DNA of 64,000 bases from Pseudomonadota bacterium (GTDB taxonomy: Bacteria; Pseudomonadota; Alphaproteobacteria; Sphingomonadales; Sphingomonadaceae): contig JAIUPN010000006.1 in NCBI GenBank assembly GCA_020160755.1, positions 1 to 64,000 on the forward strand, written 5' to 3'. The notes beneath the pieces are model-generated. The model had not been told where the DNA came from. It saw only the letters and a list, made by a program, of their open reading frames with translations, and did not search any database. Numbering within the stretch: position 1 is the first letter of the stretch; each line of letters starts with the position of its first letter. A program made the translations under genes and the position numbers. Of the stretch, positions 26,676 through 35,452 are shown one piece after another.

Positions 26676-28379
26676 TTAGAAAAGCTGGCCGTTGATCATC
26701 GCGAGATGATCGGCGATCGGACCGAGCGCGAGGCTGGGCAGGAAGGTCAGGCCGCCGACGATCAGCACGATACCGATGAGAAGGCCCGTCCACAGCAGCC
26801 CGGTCGTCGGGAAGCTGCCCGCCGTGGCCGGCGTATATTTCTTCGCCGCCAGACCGCCGGCGATCGCCAGCATGGGCACGATGATGAAGAAACGGCCGAT
26901 CCACATCGCGACGCCCAGCATGCCGTTATAGAAGGGCGTGTTGGCGGTGAGGCCCGCAAAGGCCGACCCGTTGTTCGCGACCGCGCTGGTGAAGGCGTAG
27001 AGGATTTCCGAAAAGCCGTGCGGCCCCTTGTTGAGCGGACCCGCCAGCCCGGCCGCGGTGACCGACGCAATCGCCGTGAAGCCGAGAATGATCAGCGGCA
27101 GGACGGCGATCGCGAGCACCGCGAGCTTGACCTCGCGCGCCTCGATTTTCTTGCCGACATATTCGGGCGTCCGCCCGACCATCAGCCCGGCGACGAAAAT
27201 CGCGAGGATCGCAAAGAGCAGGAAGCCATAGATGCCCGCGCCGACGCCGCCGATCACGACTTCACCAAGCTGCATGTTGAACAGCGGGATCAGGCCGCCG
27301 AGCGCGGTAAAGCTGTCGTGCATGCCGTTGACCGCGCCGCACGACGCAGCGGTGGTGACGACCGCGAACAGCGCCGTTTGTGCGATGCCGAAGCGGACCT
27401 CCTTGCCTTCCATATTTCCGCCCGCCGCGCCGAGCTGATGGAGGATCGGATTGCCGGCCGCTTCCTGCCAGTAGGTGATTGCCGCGCCCGCGACGAACAA
27501 GGTCATCATCGCCGCGAGGATCGCCCAGCCCTGCCGCTGGTTGCCGACCGCCCGCCCGAAGGTCCACGTCAGCCCGACGCCGATTGCAAAGATCGAGAGC
27601 ATCTGGACGAGGTTGGTGAGCGCGGTCGGATTTTCGAACGGATGCGCCGAGTTGACGTTGAAGAAGCCGCCACCGTTGGTGCCGAGCATCTTGATCGCTT
27701 CCTGGCTGGCGACGGGACCGAGCGCGAGGGTCTGCCTGGCGCCTTCGAGCGTCGTCACGTCGACCGACCCCGCCAGCGTCTGCGGCACGCCGCTCGCGAT
27801 ATAGAAAATCGCGATGGCGACGCAGAGCGGCAGCAGCAGATAGAGCGTCACGCGCGTCATGTCGGCCCAGAAATTGCCGATCGTCTTCATCTCGCGCCGC
27901 GCAAAACCACGGAACAGCGCGAAAGCCAGCGCGATACCCGTCGCTGCCGAGAGGAAGTTGTGGATCGTGAGGCCGAGCATCTGGCTGAGGTTCGACATCG
28001 TCGATTCGCCGCCGTAGCTCTGCCAGTTGGTGTTCGCGGTGAAGCTGATCGCGGTATTGAACGCGAGGTCCGCGCTGGTGCCATCAAATCCGAGCGGATT
28101 GAGCGGCAGTACGCCCTGCAGGCGCAGGACCGCATAAGTGAACAGCAGCAGCGCCGCGTTGAAGATCAGCATATGGACCGCGTAGCGGCGCCACCCCTGT
28201 TCTTCGGCGGGGTCGATGCCCGACAAGCGGTAAAAGCCCGTTTCGACCGGACCAAGCACGCGGTGGAGCGGCGTGCGGCGCCCTTCGTAGAGCGCAAAGA
28301 GCCACCGGCCCATCGGCTTGCAGAGCAAAAGCAGAATGCCGACGAATGCGGCGATCAAAAGCCATCCCTGAAAGGTCAT
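26676..28379 (-). CDS. kdpA: KdpA, potassium-translocating subunit
   Basis: A 567-residue inner-membrane protein of the SKT superfamily with about ten transmembrane helices and four selectivity-filter-like loops, such as [31 protein letters not shown], and [18 protein letters not shown]. It binds and translocates potassium with high affinity. Length is normal for KdpA. Confidence 0.96.
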   Translation of the reverse strand: MTFQGWLLIAAFVGILLLLCKPMGRWLFALYEGRRTPLHRVLGPVETGFYRLSGIDPAEEQGWRRYAVHMLIFNAALLLFTYAVLRLQGVLPLNPLGFDGTSADLAFNTAISFTANTNWQSYGGESTMSNLSQMLGLTIHNFLSAATGIALAFALFRGFARREMKTIGNFWADMTRVTLYLLLPLCVAIAIFYIASGVPQTLAGSVDVTTLEGARQTLALGPVASQEAIKMLGTNGGGFFNVNSAHPFENPTALTNLVQMLSIFAIGVGLTWTFGRAVGNQRQGWAILAAMMTLFVAGAAITYWQEAAGNPILHQLGAAGGNMEGKEVRFGIAQTALFAVVTTAASCGAVNGMHDSFTALGGLIPLFNMQLGEVVIGGVGAGIYGFLLFAILAIFVAGLMVGRTPEYVGKKIEAREVKLAVLAIAVLPLIILGFTAIASVTAAGLAGPLNKGPHGFSEILYAFTSAVANNGSAFAGLTANTPFYNGMLGVAMWIGRFFIIVPMLAIAGGLAAKKYTPATAGSFPTTGLLWTGLLIGIVLIVGGLTFLPSLALGPIADHLAMINGQLF

Positions 28380-28391
28380 GGCGCGCCTCCT

Positions 28392-28481
28392 TCAGAAGCG
28401 TTCGGGCCGCGCGAGCACGGCCACGAGATAGAAAAGAAGACCGAGCGCGGTCGCGCCTGCGAGCCAAAGGTCGAGAGTCAT
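28392..28481 (-). CDS. kdpF: KdpF small subunit
   Basis: A 29-residue single transmembrane peptide, core LAGATALGLLFYLVAVLARPERF, with the ARPE(R/K)F ending typical of KdpF. It stabilises the KdpABC complex. It sits 12 bp upstream of kdpA. Confidence 0.88.
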   Translation of the reverse strand: MTLDLWLAGATALGLLFYLVAVLARPERF

Positions 28482-28494
28482 GGGCGCCATCCCC

Positions 28495-28578
28495 TCACGC
28501 GTCGTCGCACAGGCGCGCATAGCCGAGGCTTGCAACGACGAGACCGAGGATGATGCCGACCCAGAGAAGATCCTGCAT
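28495..28578 (-). CDS. 27-aa membrane peptide heading the kdp operon
   Basis: Reading frame from ATG 28578 to TGA 28495 with GGAG 7 nt upstream of the start. The product has one hydrophobic span (LLWVGIILGLVVASLGY) and a short acidic tail ARLCDDA. It precedes kdpF by 13 bp, resembles KdpF in size and topology, and follows the kdp promoter element. I do not recognise a named family; an extra small Kdp subunit is an inference. Confidence 0.6.
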   Translation of the reverse strand: MQDLLWVGIILGLVVASLGYARLCDDA

Positions 28579-28655
28579 GATATTGCTCCAGCAAGACGCC
28601 GCCCACGGGACGCGGGCCGAGTCGTCTGCGGACCGTCAAATAGGAGAGGCCGGCG

Positions 28656-28703
28656 TTTGAATTCGAGAGCCGGAAAAGCGCAGGCGCATAGTATTTGCGT
28701 ATG
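28656..28703 (-). promoter_or_regulatory. Kdp-type promoter element, copy 2 (kdp operon)
   Basis: On the minus strand it reads CATACGCAAATACTATGCG followed by a 17-bp GC-rich spacer and CTCTCGAATTCAAA. Two TAYGCRC/A half-sites are 11 bp apart. It ends about 78 bp upstream of the first small gene of the operon and is the probable KdpE-controlled promoter. Confidence 0.75.
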
Positions 28704-28815
28704 AATTTCCCGGTGCGGCGCGGTGCAGCGCATTCCGGAACGACCAACCCGTAGCGGCATCCGGCCCGATCAGGATGTCGAGATCGTCGTCACCGCCCCG
28801 CCCCGACCAGGCGCG

Positions 28816-29511
28816 TCAGTCGGCCCAGCCCCGATCGCGCGCCGTGCGCTCGGCCTCGGCGTCGAAAGGGTCGCCCGCCATCAGCGCGGCCACATCGGTC
28901 GCGAGGGCGCCTGACGAGGCCTGACGATAATCCGAACCCGCCTGTCCCGTCATCGTGCGTTCGAGCGACCAGCCGCCCGCGTTGCGGCACCCGATACCCG
29001 ACAGGGTGCGACCCTCGAAGCTACGGCAATAGCGGCCAGCGCGGTCGCGAAAGCTGAGCCCGATCCGCACCGCCCCGCCCTGCGGCTGGTTCGAGGCGAG
29101 CTGCGTGTCGAGCGCCTCGGCAAGCGCTCCCGAGGCCGCGAGCGTCCCGTTCGCGCTGGTCACATCGGCCGCCGGCCGCCAGGGCTGCATCCCGATCGTG
29201 AGTCCGAATATCAGCGACGCGGCGATTGCGCCCCAATGCATGGGGGCGAAACGGCGGAGTTTCGCCTCGCGCCGATCGGCAAGGCTGGTGTCGACCGCAT
29301 CACCGGCAAGCAGCGCGCGAAGCCGATCGGGTACCGCCTCCGCGGCGACCGGCGCATAATGGGCCGCGAGCTGCGCCTTCAACGCGCGGTGGCGCGTAAT
29401 CTCGGCCGCCAGCGCGGCGTCGCTTTCGGCCTCGCGCTCGACCCGGCGCGCGGTCAGGTCGTCGAGTTCGCCGTCGACAAAGGCGGCGACGGTCGCCGGA
29501 TCGAAACTCAT
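28816..29511 (-). CDS. Anti-sigma factor (membrane-anchored)
   Basis: A 231-residue protein whose N-terminus (MSFDPATVAAFVDGELDDLTARRVERE) is the anti-sigma zinc-finger-like helical domain without the cysteines, followed by one transmembrane helix (GAIAASLIFGLTIGMQPW) and a periplasmic domain with two cysteines (GRYCRSFEG, GIGCRNAGG). It would hold the ECF sigma factor at the membrane until an envelope signal arrives. Its start overlaps the sigma stop by ATGA, the usual arrangement for such pairs. Confidence 0.82.
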   Translation of the reverse strand: MSFDPATVAAFVDGELDDLTARRVEREAESDAALAAEITRHRALKAQLAAHYAPVAAEAVPDRLRALLAGDAVDTSLADRREAKLRRFAPMHWGAIAASLIFGLTIGMQPWRPAADVTSANGTLAASGALAEALDTQLASNQPQGGAVRIGLSFRDRAGRYCRSFEGRTLSGIGCRNAGGWSLERTMTGQAGSDYRQASSGALATDVAALMAGDPFDAEAERTARDRGWAD

Positions 29512-29996
29512 GCCGCCTCTCCCAGCCAGTGCATCAAGGTTTCCCGCCCGCGCGCGAGGCGCGAGGTGATGGTACCGATCGGCACCTCCAATATTTCGGC
29601 CGCCTCGCGATAGGCGTAGCCTTCAACGAGGACGAGCATCACCACCTCGCGCTGTTCGTCGGGCAGGCGTGCCATCGCGCCGTCGACATCGCCGCGCAGC
29701 GCGCCGGCCTCGACCTCCGCCGCACCTTCGCCGACGACCTGCGTGACGGCGTCGTCGATCGGCGCATGGACGCCGCGCCGGCCGGCGGCACGGCGCTCGT
29801 CGATCCAGATATTGCGGGTAATGCGGTACATCCAGCTATCCAGTCTCGTTCCGGGTTGCCATTGATCCTGCGACTTCAGCGCCCGTTCGATCGCCGCCTG
29901 GCACAGGTCGTCGGCGTCGCTGGCGTCGCGCGCCAACCCGCGCGCAAAACGGCGCAGACGGGGCAGCAGTTCGACCAGTTCCTCTTCGAAGCGCAT
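29508..29996 (-). CDS. ECF RNA polymerase sigma factor
   Basis: A 162-residue ECF sigma factor: region 2 with RRFARGLARDASDADDLCQ and WMYRITRNIWIDERR, region 4 with LPDEQREVVMLVLVEGYAYREAAEILEVPIGTITSRLARGR (split helices). It directs RNA polymerase to stress-type promoters. The matching GGAAG-N17-CGTT promoters on both strands of the upstream region suggest autoregulation together with the divergent subtilase gene. Confidence 0.92.
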   Translation of the reverse strand: MRFEEELVELLPRLRRFARGLARDASDADDLCQAAIERALKSQDQWQPGTRLDSWMYRITRNIWIDERRAAGRRGVHAPIDDAVTQVVGEGAAEVEAGALRGDVDGAMARLPDEQREVVMLVLVEGYAYREAAEILEVPIGTITSRLARGRETLMHWLGEAA

Positions 29997-30020
29997 CTTC
30001 GCCTTTTCCAGGTGTTCGCA

Positions 30021-30052
30021 GGAAGAAACGACAGCCTTCTATCGTTTCTTCC
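30021..30052. promoter_or_regulatory. Symmetrical divergent ECF promoter
   Basis: A perfect 11-bp inverted repeat, GGAAGAAACGA (30021-30031) and TCGTTTCTTCC (30042-30052). On each strand it reads GGAAG-N17-CGTT, close to the alphaproteobacterial ECF consensus GGAAC-N16/17-CGTT. One palindrome therefore provides overlapping promoters for the sigma/anti-sigma operon (-) and the subtilase gene (+). Confidence 0.65.
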
Positions 30053-30111
30053 CTATCCTGCTAAATTTTTTCCGGGATAGGTCGGCCCGCCCGGGCGTTG
30101 TGAGAGATGAG

Positions 30112-31380
30112 ATGAAATTCCGCACCACTCTGCTGTCGCTTGTCTGCCTTCTCCTCGGCGGGATCGGCGGGCATGTGGCCGCGCAGATCGCGTTGCCGCC
30201 GGTCCAGCTTCCCGACGCGGCGCGCACGCTTCCCGCCCTGCCCGACCTCGACGCCGGCCCGTTGATATCGGTCGGCGACCGGCTCACGCAGGTCAGGCTC
30301 GACCGCATCAACGCACTGGTGCGCGGCAATCGCGACGATATTGAGCTCGACGATCGCGGGGAGCCCGCAGTGCGCGGGATACTGGTCGCGAGCGGCGTCG
30401 ATCCGGCGATGATTGCGCTCGCCGCAGGCAAAGGTTTCGAGCTGCTCGACCGTGAGCGCATCGAGGGGCTGAAGCTCGATATCGCGCGCTTTCGGGTGCC
30501 CGAAGGACACAGCCTCGGCCGCGCGCGCAAGCAGCTCGCCAAACTCCTCCCGGATGCCGAGGTCGATGTCGACAATATCTATTTCGCCAGCGGACCGGGC
30601 GGCGCCGTTCCGCACGCCGCGCTTGCCACTGCGGCGGACGAAGGCACGGCAAGGCTCGGCCTGATCGACGGCGGCGTCGCGGCGCACCCATCGGTCGCGG
30701 GACGCGTCGAACAGCGCGGTTTCGCCAAAGGCGCGCCGTCGGCCAGCCGCCATGGCACAGCGGTCGCGTCGCTGCTCGTCGGCAGCGGTTCCATACAGGG
30801 CGCCGCGACCGGGCAGCGGCTGCTCGCCGCCGATGTCTATGGCACCGATACCGCCGGCGGCAGCGCCAGCGCCATCGCGCGCGCGCTCGGATGGCTCGCG
30901 CAAAGCGGCGCCGCGGTGACGACAATCAGCCTCGTCGGCCCCGACAACAAGCTGCTCGCCGCCGCGGTCGCGCGGGCACAACAGCGCGGGATGCTGATCG
31001 TCGCAGCGGTCGGCAACGATGGCCCTGCCGCACCGCCTGCCTACCCCGCATCCTATCGCGGCGTATTCGCGGTGACCGGCGTCGACCGCAAGGATCGCGC
31101 ACTTCCCGAGGCGGGCCGCGCACTCCATGTCGATTTCGCCGCTCCCGGAGATGGCGTGCTCGCCGCGACCGGAACAGCCAGCACCGACCGGCTGCGCGGA
31201 ACGTCCTTTGCGGCACCGCTGGTCGCCGGACGGCTCGCCCTGCGCTACCCCGCGCCCGCAATCGACCGCATCGGCCCTGCCGTCATCGCACTCGTGATGG
31301 AAGCCCGCGACCTCGGCAAGAAAGGCCGCGACAAAGTCTATGGCCACGGGCTGATCTGCGGCACTTGCGGCGCCCGCTGA
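30112..31380 (+). CDS. Secreted S8 (subtilisin-like) serine protease
   Basis: A 422-residue protein with an N-terminal signal (LLSLVCLLLGGIGGHVAA), a ~140-residue propeptide region, and a subtilase domain with the full triad: Asp in LGLIDGGVA, His in SRHGTAVASLLVG and Ser in GTSFAAPLVAG. It should act in the periplasm or outside the cell. Subtilases adjacent to ECF sigma factors are often part of envelope-stress regulons. ATG at 30112 is preferred to GTG at 30100 because a GAG-rich ribosome site lies just upstream. Confidence 0.88.
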   Translation: MKFRTTLLSLVCLLLGGIGGHVAAQIALPPVQLPDAARTLPALPDLDAGPLISVGDRLTQVRLDRINALVRGNRDDIELDDRGEPAVRGILVASGVDPAMIALAAGKGFELLDRERIEGLKLDIARFRVPEGHSLGRARKQLAKLLPDAEVDVDNIYFASGPGGAVPHAALATAADEGTARLGLIDGGVAAHPSVAGRVEQRGFAKGAPSASRHGTAVASLLVGSGSIQGAATGQRLLAADVYGTDTAGGSASAIARALGWLAQSGAAVTTISLVGPDNKLLAAAVARAQQRGMLIVAAVGNDGPAAPPAYPASYRGVFAVTGVDRKDRALPEAGRALHVDFAAPGDGVLAATGTASTDRLRGTSFAAPLVAGRLALRYPAPAIDRIGPAVIALVMEARDLGKKGRDKVYGHGLICGTCGAR

Positions 31381-31389
31381 ATTTTTCCC

Positions 31390-31415
31390 GGAATAAATTC
31401 AAACGCGCCGTCGTT
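31390..31415 (+). promoter_or_regulatory. ECF-type promoter of the glycine-rich protein gene
   Basis: GGAAT (31390-31394), 17 bp, CGTT (31412-31415), the same architecture as the divergent sigma/subtilase promoters. It lies about 50 bp upstream of the start codon at 31465. Confidence 0.55.
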
Positions 31416-31464
31416 CTCTTCACAGGCCCAGCCCCTCCGGGCCAAGAATTTGAGGAGAAGGACA

Positions 31465-32391
31465 ATGGCACATCGCATTTTCATTCCGGCATTGGCGCTC
31501 GCGGCGTCGGCCATGGCGTTTTCGGCACCCGTTTCGGCGCAACTGCTGGGCGGCAGCGGCGGGCTTGGTGGCGGCCTCGGTGGTGGTCTGGGCGGCACAC
31601 TCGGCAATCCTGCCGGTCCCATCGGCGGCACGCTTGGTTCGGCCGGCGAGCTGACCGGCTCGGGCCGCGGCGATGCAAATATCGACCGGCGCTCGGGTCG
31701 CGTACAGGGAAAGGGCGACGCCGACGCGAACGGCAAGGGTTCGGCAAACGGCGGCGGCAATCTGCTCCGCAATAATATCGGCGGCGACACCAATGGCTCG
31801 GGCAGCGCATCGGGCAGCGGCAGCCTCGATGCGCAGGCGGTCGGCACCGATTTTGTCGGCAGCACCGCAAGCGGTGCGCTCGGCGCCGCAAGGGGCACTG
31901 CTTCGACCGCCACCGACACGGCACGCGGTGCGGTCGGGACTGTCCGCGACCGGACGGGGCCCGCACTGTCGAACGTCTCGGGCAGCGCGAGTGGCGCCGG
32001 CTCGGTCGCGGGCAGCTTCCAGGGCGGTCTCGGCCAACTCGCGGCGGCCGGCAGCGGCGCGGCGAACGGCGCCGGTATGTTCGCGGTCGAGCCCGGCATG
32101 GCTGTCACCGACGCACGCGGCAAGGTGATCGGTTATGTGCACGAGCTGCGCCAGACCGGCCGCGGCGTCGTCGAGGCGGTGACCGTCGAGGTCGGCAATC
32201 GCGTCGCGACGCTTCCCGCCGCCAGCTTTGCGGGTTCGGGCGACGTGCTCGTCACAGGGATGACGAAGGGTCAGCTCAAGGACACGGCTAAACAGCAGGA
32301 AGAAGCAAACAGCCAGCCTGCCAGCGAACCGGCGCCGCAGGCTGCGCAACAGGGCAACCGCGCCGAACGCGGCAACACCCGCAACGACTAG
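31465..32391 (+). CDS. Glycine-rich secreted protein with PRC-barrel-like C-terminal domain
   Basis: A 308-residue exported protein: signal peptide (ALALAASAMAFSAPVSA), a long low-complexity Gly/Ser/Ala region with repeats of GGLGGGLGG and GSGSASGSG, then a compact domain around residues 215-285 (MAVTDARGKVIGYVHELRQ, VVEAVTVEVGNRVATLPA) resembling a PRC barrel, and a polar tail. GAGGAG precedes the ATG. A structural envelope or matrix role is plausible. It is likely co-regulated with the ECF sigma factor through a matching promoter. Confidence 0.75.
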   Translation: MAHRIFIPALALAASAMAFSAPVSAQLLGGSGGLGGGLGGGLGGTLGNPAGPIGGTLGSAGELTGSGRGDANIDRRSGRVQGKGDADANGKGSANGGGNLLRNNIGGDTNGSGSASGSGSLDAQAVGTDFVGSTASGALGAARGTASTATDTARGAVGTVRDRTGPALSNVSGSASGAGSVAGSFQGGLGQLAAAGSGAANGAGMFAVEPGMAVTDARGKVIGYVHELRQTGRGVVEAVTVEVGNRVATLPAASFAGSGDVLVTGMTKGQLKDTAKQQEEANSQPASEPAPQAAQQGNRAERGNTRND

Positions 32392-32417
32392 ATTGGATCG
32401 GATCCCGAAAGGGGAAT

Positions 32418-32446
32418 GCGCCGGCCTTCGCGCCGGCGCCTTTTTT
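32418..32446 (+). terminator. Rho-independent terminator
   Basis: An 8-bp stem GCGCCGGC (32418-32425) / GCCGGCGC (32432-32439) with a 6-nt loop, then C and six T (32441-32446). It closes the glycine-rich protein gene. Confidence 0.9.
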
Positions 32447-32840
32447 GCACCCGCCTGCGACAGGGCGAGCGCCGTGAGCTGTGCTTTGCCGGTTCCAAGC
32501 GAAACTATGCTTGACGATTACAACTCAACCAATCAAGTTGAATTACCGGCCCGATCCCGACCGGAGTGCTTTCGGGGTCCGCGGCTTTTGACCGGGAAGC
32601 AGCTTGCTCCGCGTTACCAACAGCTAAAGCGCGCGATGCTCAGGCGACAGCGCCAGGTATCGTGTTCCCCTCTGCGAAGCATGAGGTGATACGATGCACA
32701 TACCCCCGCCGCGATAGGGTCCTGCCCAAACAACCGCCCCGGCGTCGCCATCGCGCGATCGCCCATATTTTGCGCCGCGCGTCGGCGCCTGCCTCCGGAT
32801 ACGCCCTCGCCGGTATCGGGAACGACAAGGCTGTGTTGCA
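32447..32840 (+). promoter_or_regulatory. Long leader of the ABC transporter operon
   Basis: Nearly 400 bp without a clear gene. TTGACG at about 32512 could be a -35 hexamer. The SAM-II-like element at 32580-32634 is described separately. A GTG-started 52-codon Arg-rich frame (32686-32844) ends with TGA overlapping the transporter ATG, and a 7-codon frame starts at ATG 32694 behind GAGG. Either could be a coupled leader peptide, but neither has enough support to call a gene. Confidence 0.45.
32580..32634 (+). promoter_or_regulatory. SAM-II-like riboswitch candidate, copy A (ABC transporter)
   Basis: The core can form a P1 stem CGCGG / CCGCG. It contains the strings CAGCTTGCTCCGCG, TTACCAAC and GCTAAAGCGC in the order seen in alphaproteobacterial SAM-II aptamers (GCUUGC...CCACGUUAAACAA...GCUAAAG). 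A second copy with 43 identical bases outside one variable loop sits on the other strand at 51108-51159. Downstream, ATGCT/AGCAT and ATCGT/ACGAT pairings could switch a ribosome site. This is pattern recognition by eye, not a covariance search. Confidence 0.55.
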
Positions 32841-33824
32841 ATGACTTATCTTCGCCCATCGCTGCGGGTTTTCACCCTAAGCGCCCTTCTTTTCCTGACC
32901 GCTTGCGGCGGCGCACCCGATAACGGCAAGACGCTCAGGATCGGCGACCAGCTCCATGCGCTCAAATCCTCGCTCGACGTGTCGGGCGAAGGACGGCCGA
33001 CCGGTTATACGATCGAATGGGCCAATTTCGTCGGCGGACCGCCGATTATCGCTGCGCAGACGGGCGGATCACTCGACGTCGGCTGGATGGCCGAAACCCC
33101 GCTGATCTTTGCGCAGGCCGCGGGCAGCCCGGTCAAGGTCGTCGCGGTGAGCAAGACGGTCGAGGGCGGCGGCTCGCCCTATGCGCTGGTCGTCAAGCCG
33201 GACTCGCCCATTCGCAGCATCGCCGACCTCAAGGGCAAGTCGGTGTCGTTCATGAAGGGCACGGTGCTGCATTATTTCGTTGCGCGCCTGCTCGACAAGC
33301 AGGGGCTGTCGTTGAAGGATATCAAGACGGTGCAGGCAACGGGCTTCGGCACCGGGCTGCTCGACAAGGGATCTGCCGACGCGATCACCATCGGCGAGCC
33401 CTGGCTGACGCAGGCGCTCGATGCCGGAAAGGTACGGATTCTTGCCAGCGGCGCACCGCCCAATACGCCGGGCTTCTTCTACCTCGTCGCATCCGACGCG
33501 GCGCTCGCCGACCCGGCGAAGGCGAAAGCGATCGGCGACCTCGTCGCGCGCGCGGCGCGGGCGACGCGCTGGCAGCGCGAAAACCCCGCGCAGGCAGCCC
33601 CTGCACTCGCCAAGCGCTATAATGTCGATGCCGCGATCGCGGAAAAGATCATCACGCGCGCGCCCGCGAGCTACGCGCCGATCAGCGACGCGATCATCGC
33701 GGCGCATCAGGATGAAGCCGATCTGTTCTTCAAGGAAGGGCTGATCCGCAAGAAACTCGATGCATCGCAAATCTTCGACAAGCGCTACGACGATATCGTC
33801 GCAGCGCAGGAGGTGGCGAAGTGA
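32841..33824 (+). CDS. Sulfonate/taurine-type ABC transporter substrate-binding lipoprotein
   Basis: A 327-residue lipoprotein: hydrophobic signal ending in the lipobox LTACG (Cys acylated), then an NMT1/SsuA-type periplasmic binding domain (LRIGDQLHALKSSLDVSG, IEWANFVGGPPIIAAQTGGSLDVGW, SVSFMKGTVLHYFVARLL). The family binds aliphatic sulfonates, taurine or sulfate esters. It starts an SsuA-C-B operon, and the upstream SAM-II-like element supports a sulfur-source function. Confidence 0.85.
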   Translation: MTYLRPSLRVFTLSALLFLTACGGAPDNGKTLRIGDQLHALKSSLDVSGEGRPTGYTIEWANFVGGPPIIAAQTGGSLDVGWMAETPLIFAQAAGSPVKVVAVSKTVEGGGSPYALVVKPDSPIRSIADLKGKSVSFMKGTVLHYFVARLLDKQGLSLKDIKTVQATGFGTGLLDKGSADAITIGEPWLTQALDAGKVRILASGAPPNTPGFFYLVASDAALADPAKAKAIGDLVARAARATRWQRENPAQAAPALAKRYNVDAAIAEKIITRAPASYAPISDAIIAAHQDEADLFFKEGLIRKKLDASQIFDKRYDDIVAAQEVAK

Positions 33825-34666
33825 ACGCGTCGACCCCGATCGCGCGCGCGGGAGACCCCGGGCGGCTGGTCCAGCCGGTCGTCCGCAAGGCGGGCAATCG
33901 TTCCGAGCGCTTCGCCTTCGCGCGCCGCGCGACCGGCCCGCTGATCGTCGTCGCGCTGTGGGCGATTTCGACGAGCGCGGGGTGGATCGATCCATCGATC
34001 CTCCCCTCACCCGCGGGGATCGTCACGGGATGGCAACAACTCTGGACCGAACAGGCGCTCGCATCGCAGATCGGTACCTCGCTCACGCGCGCTCTTGTCG
34101 GCGGCGCAGTCGGTATCGTCTTCGGGTTGATCCTCGGCACGATCGCGGGCCTGTCGAAGCTGGGCGAGGAATTGTTCGACGCGCTGCTCCAGATGCTGCG
34201 CACCATTCCCTTCCTCGCGCTCGTCCCGCTGTTCATCGTCTGGTTCGGGGTCGGCGAGGCGCCCAAATTGCTGCTCATCGCGCTCGCGACGATGTTCCCG
34301 ATGTATCTCAACACCTATGCCGGGGTGCGCAACGTCGACCGCAAGGTGATCGAGGCAATGCGCAGTTTCGGCCTCGGCGGGCGCCGCCTGATCCTCGAGG
34401 TCGTACTGCCGCTCGCGCTGCCCCAGATTTTCACCGGGCTGCGCTTTGCGCTCGGCGTCTCCGTGCTCGTGCTGATCGCCGCCGAGCAGATCAATGCGTC
34501 GGCCGGGCTCGGATATCTGCTCAACAGCGCGCAAATGTATCAGCAGGTCGACGTCATCCTGATCTGTATCGCCATCTACGCCGTCCTCGGCCTCAGCGCC
34601 GACCTGATCGTCCGCACGCTCGAACGGCTGCTCATGCCGTGGCGCGCGGGCATTGCCATCCGATAG
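33821..34666 (+). CDS. ABC transporter permease (SsuC-like)
   Basis: A 281-residue inner-membrane permease with about six helices and the EAA loop around VIEAMRSFGLGGRRLILEVVLP (split), with the typical start LIVVALWAISTSAGWIDPSILPSP. It forms the channel for the substrate delivered by the upstream lipoprotein. Start overlaps the previous stop by ATGA. Confidence 0.9.
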   Translation: MNASTPIARAGDPGRLVQPVVRKAGNRSERFAFARRATGPLIVVALWAISTSAGWIDPSILPSPAGIVTGWQQLWTEQALASQIGTSLTRALVGGAVGIVFGLILGTIAGLSKLGEELFDALLQMLRTIPFLALVPLFIVWFGVGEAPKLLLIALATMFPMYLNTYAGVRNVDRKVIEAMRSFGLGGRRLILEVVLPLALPQIFTGLRFALGVSVLVLIAAEQINASAGLGYLLNSAQMYQQVDVILICIAIYAVLGLSADLIVRTLERLLMPWRAGIAIR

Positions 34667-34676
34667 GAGCACTCCG

Positions 34677-35447
34677 ATGACCGCCGTCCTTTCGATCGAT
34701 TTCGCCGCCGCCGCCCGCGTGCCCGAGCCCGATTTCGCGCTCCCCCCCGTCGCGGTCGAAGTCAGCGAGGTCAGCCGCACCTTTTCAGGCAACGCCGTCC
34801 TCGACTACCTCGATCTTACGATCCACAGCGGCGAGTTCGTTGCGCTGCTCGGCGCGTCGGGTAGCGGCAAGACGACCTTGCTCCGCATCCTCGCCGGGCT
34901 CGATGCCCCCGATGGAGGCGAAGCGTGGGTGCCGGAAGCGCGTACCGTGGTGTTTCAGGAACCGCGCCTCGTCCAGTCGAAGAGCGTGTGGAAGAATGTC
35001 GTGATCGGCCTGTCGGGCAAAGATGCGTCGCGCGAGCGCGCTGTGGCGGCACTCGCCGAGGTCGGGCTCGATCATCGCACCGATGCCTGGCCCGCAACCC
35101 TGTCGGGCGGCGAGGCACAGCGCGCGGCGCTCGCGCGCGCGCTGGTGCGTGAACCGCGGCTGCTGCTGCTCGACGAGCCTTTCGCGGCGCTCGACGCGCT
35201 GACGCGGCTCAAGATGCAGCGGCTGATCGGCGAGCTCTGTCACGTGCACGGCCCCGCGACCTTGCTCGTCACCCACGACGTCGAGGAAGCGATCCTGCTC
35301 GCCGACCGCATCCTTGTGCTCAAGGAGGGGCGCATCGGTTTCGACACGCGTGTCCGGCTGTCGCATCCGCGCCGCGCCGGCGGCGAGGACTTCGACGCGC
35401 TGCGCGACACATTGCTTGCCGAACTGGGCGTGCCGCAGGACGGGTAA
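34677..35447 (+). CDS. ABC transporter ATP-binding protein (SsuB-like)
   Basis: A 256-residue ATPase with Walker A GASGSGKTT, Q-loop VVFQEPRLV, signature LSGGEAQRAALARAL, Walker B LLLLDEPFAALD and switch His in LLVTHDVEEA. It powers sulfonate-type import. ATG at 34677 follows GGAGCACTCCG; an extension to 34653 is ignored. It converges on the acetyl-CoA synthetase gene with a 5-bp gap. Confidence 0.92.
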   Translation: MTAVLSIDFAAAARVPEPDFALPPVAVEVSEVSRTFSGNAVLDYLDLTIHSGEFVALLGASGSGKTTLLRILAGLDAPDGGEAWVPEARTVVFQEPRLVQSKSVWKNVVIGLSGKDASRERAVAALAEVGLDHRTDAWPATLSGGEAQRAALARALVREPRLLLLDEPFAALDALTRLKMQRLIGELCHVHGPATLLVTHDVEEAILLADRILVLKEGRIGFDTRVRLSHPRRAGGEDFDALRDTLLAELGVPQDG

Positions 35448-35452
35448 AAGCG

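Noticed and set aside
32686..32844. 52-codon GTG-started frame overlapping the ABC binding-protein start by ATGA
   Set aside because: No ribosome site before the GTG and an Arg-rich, shadow-like composition; kept only as a possible leader peptide.
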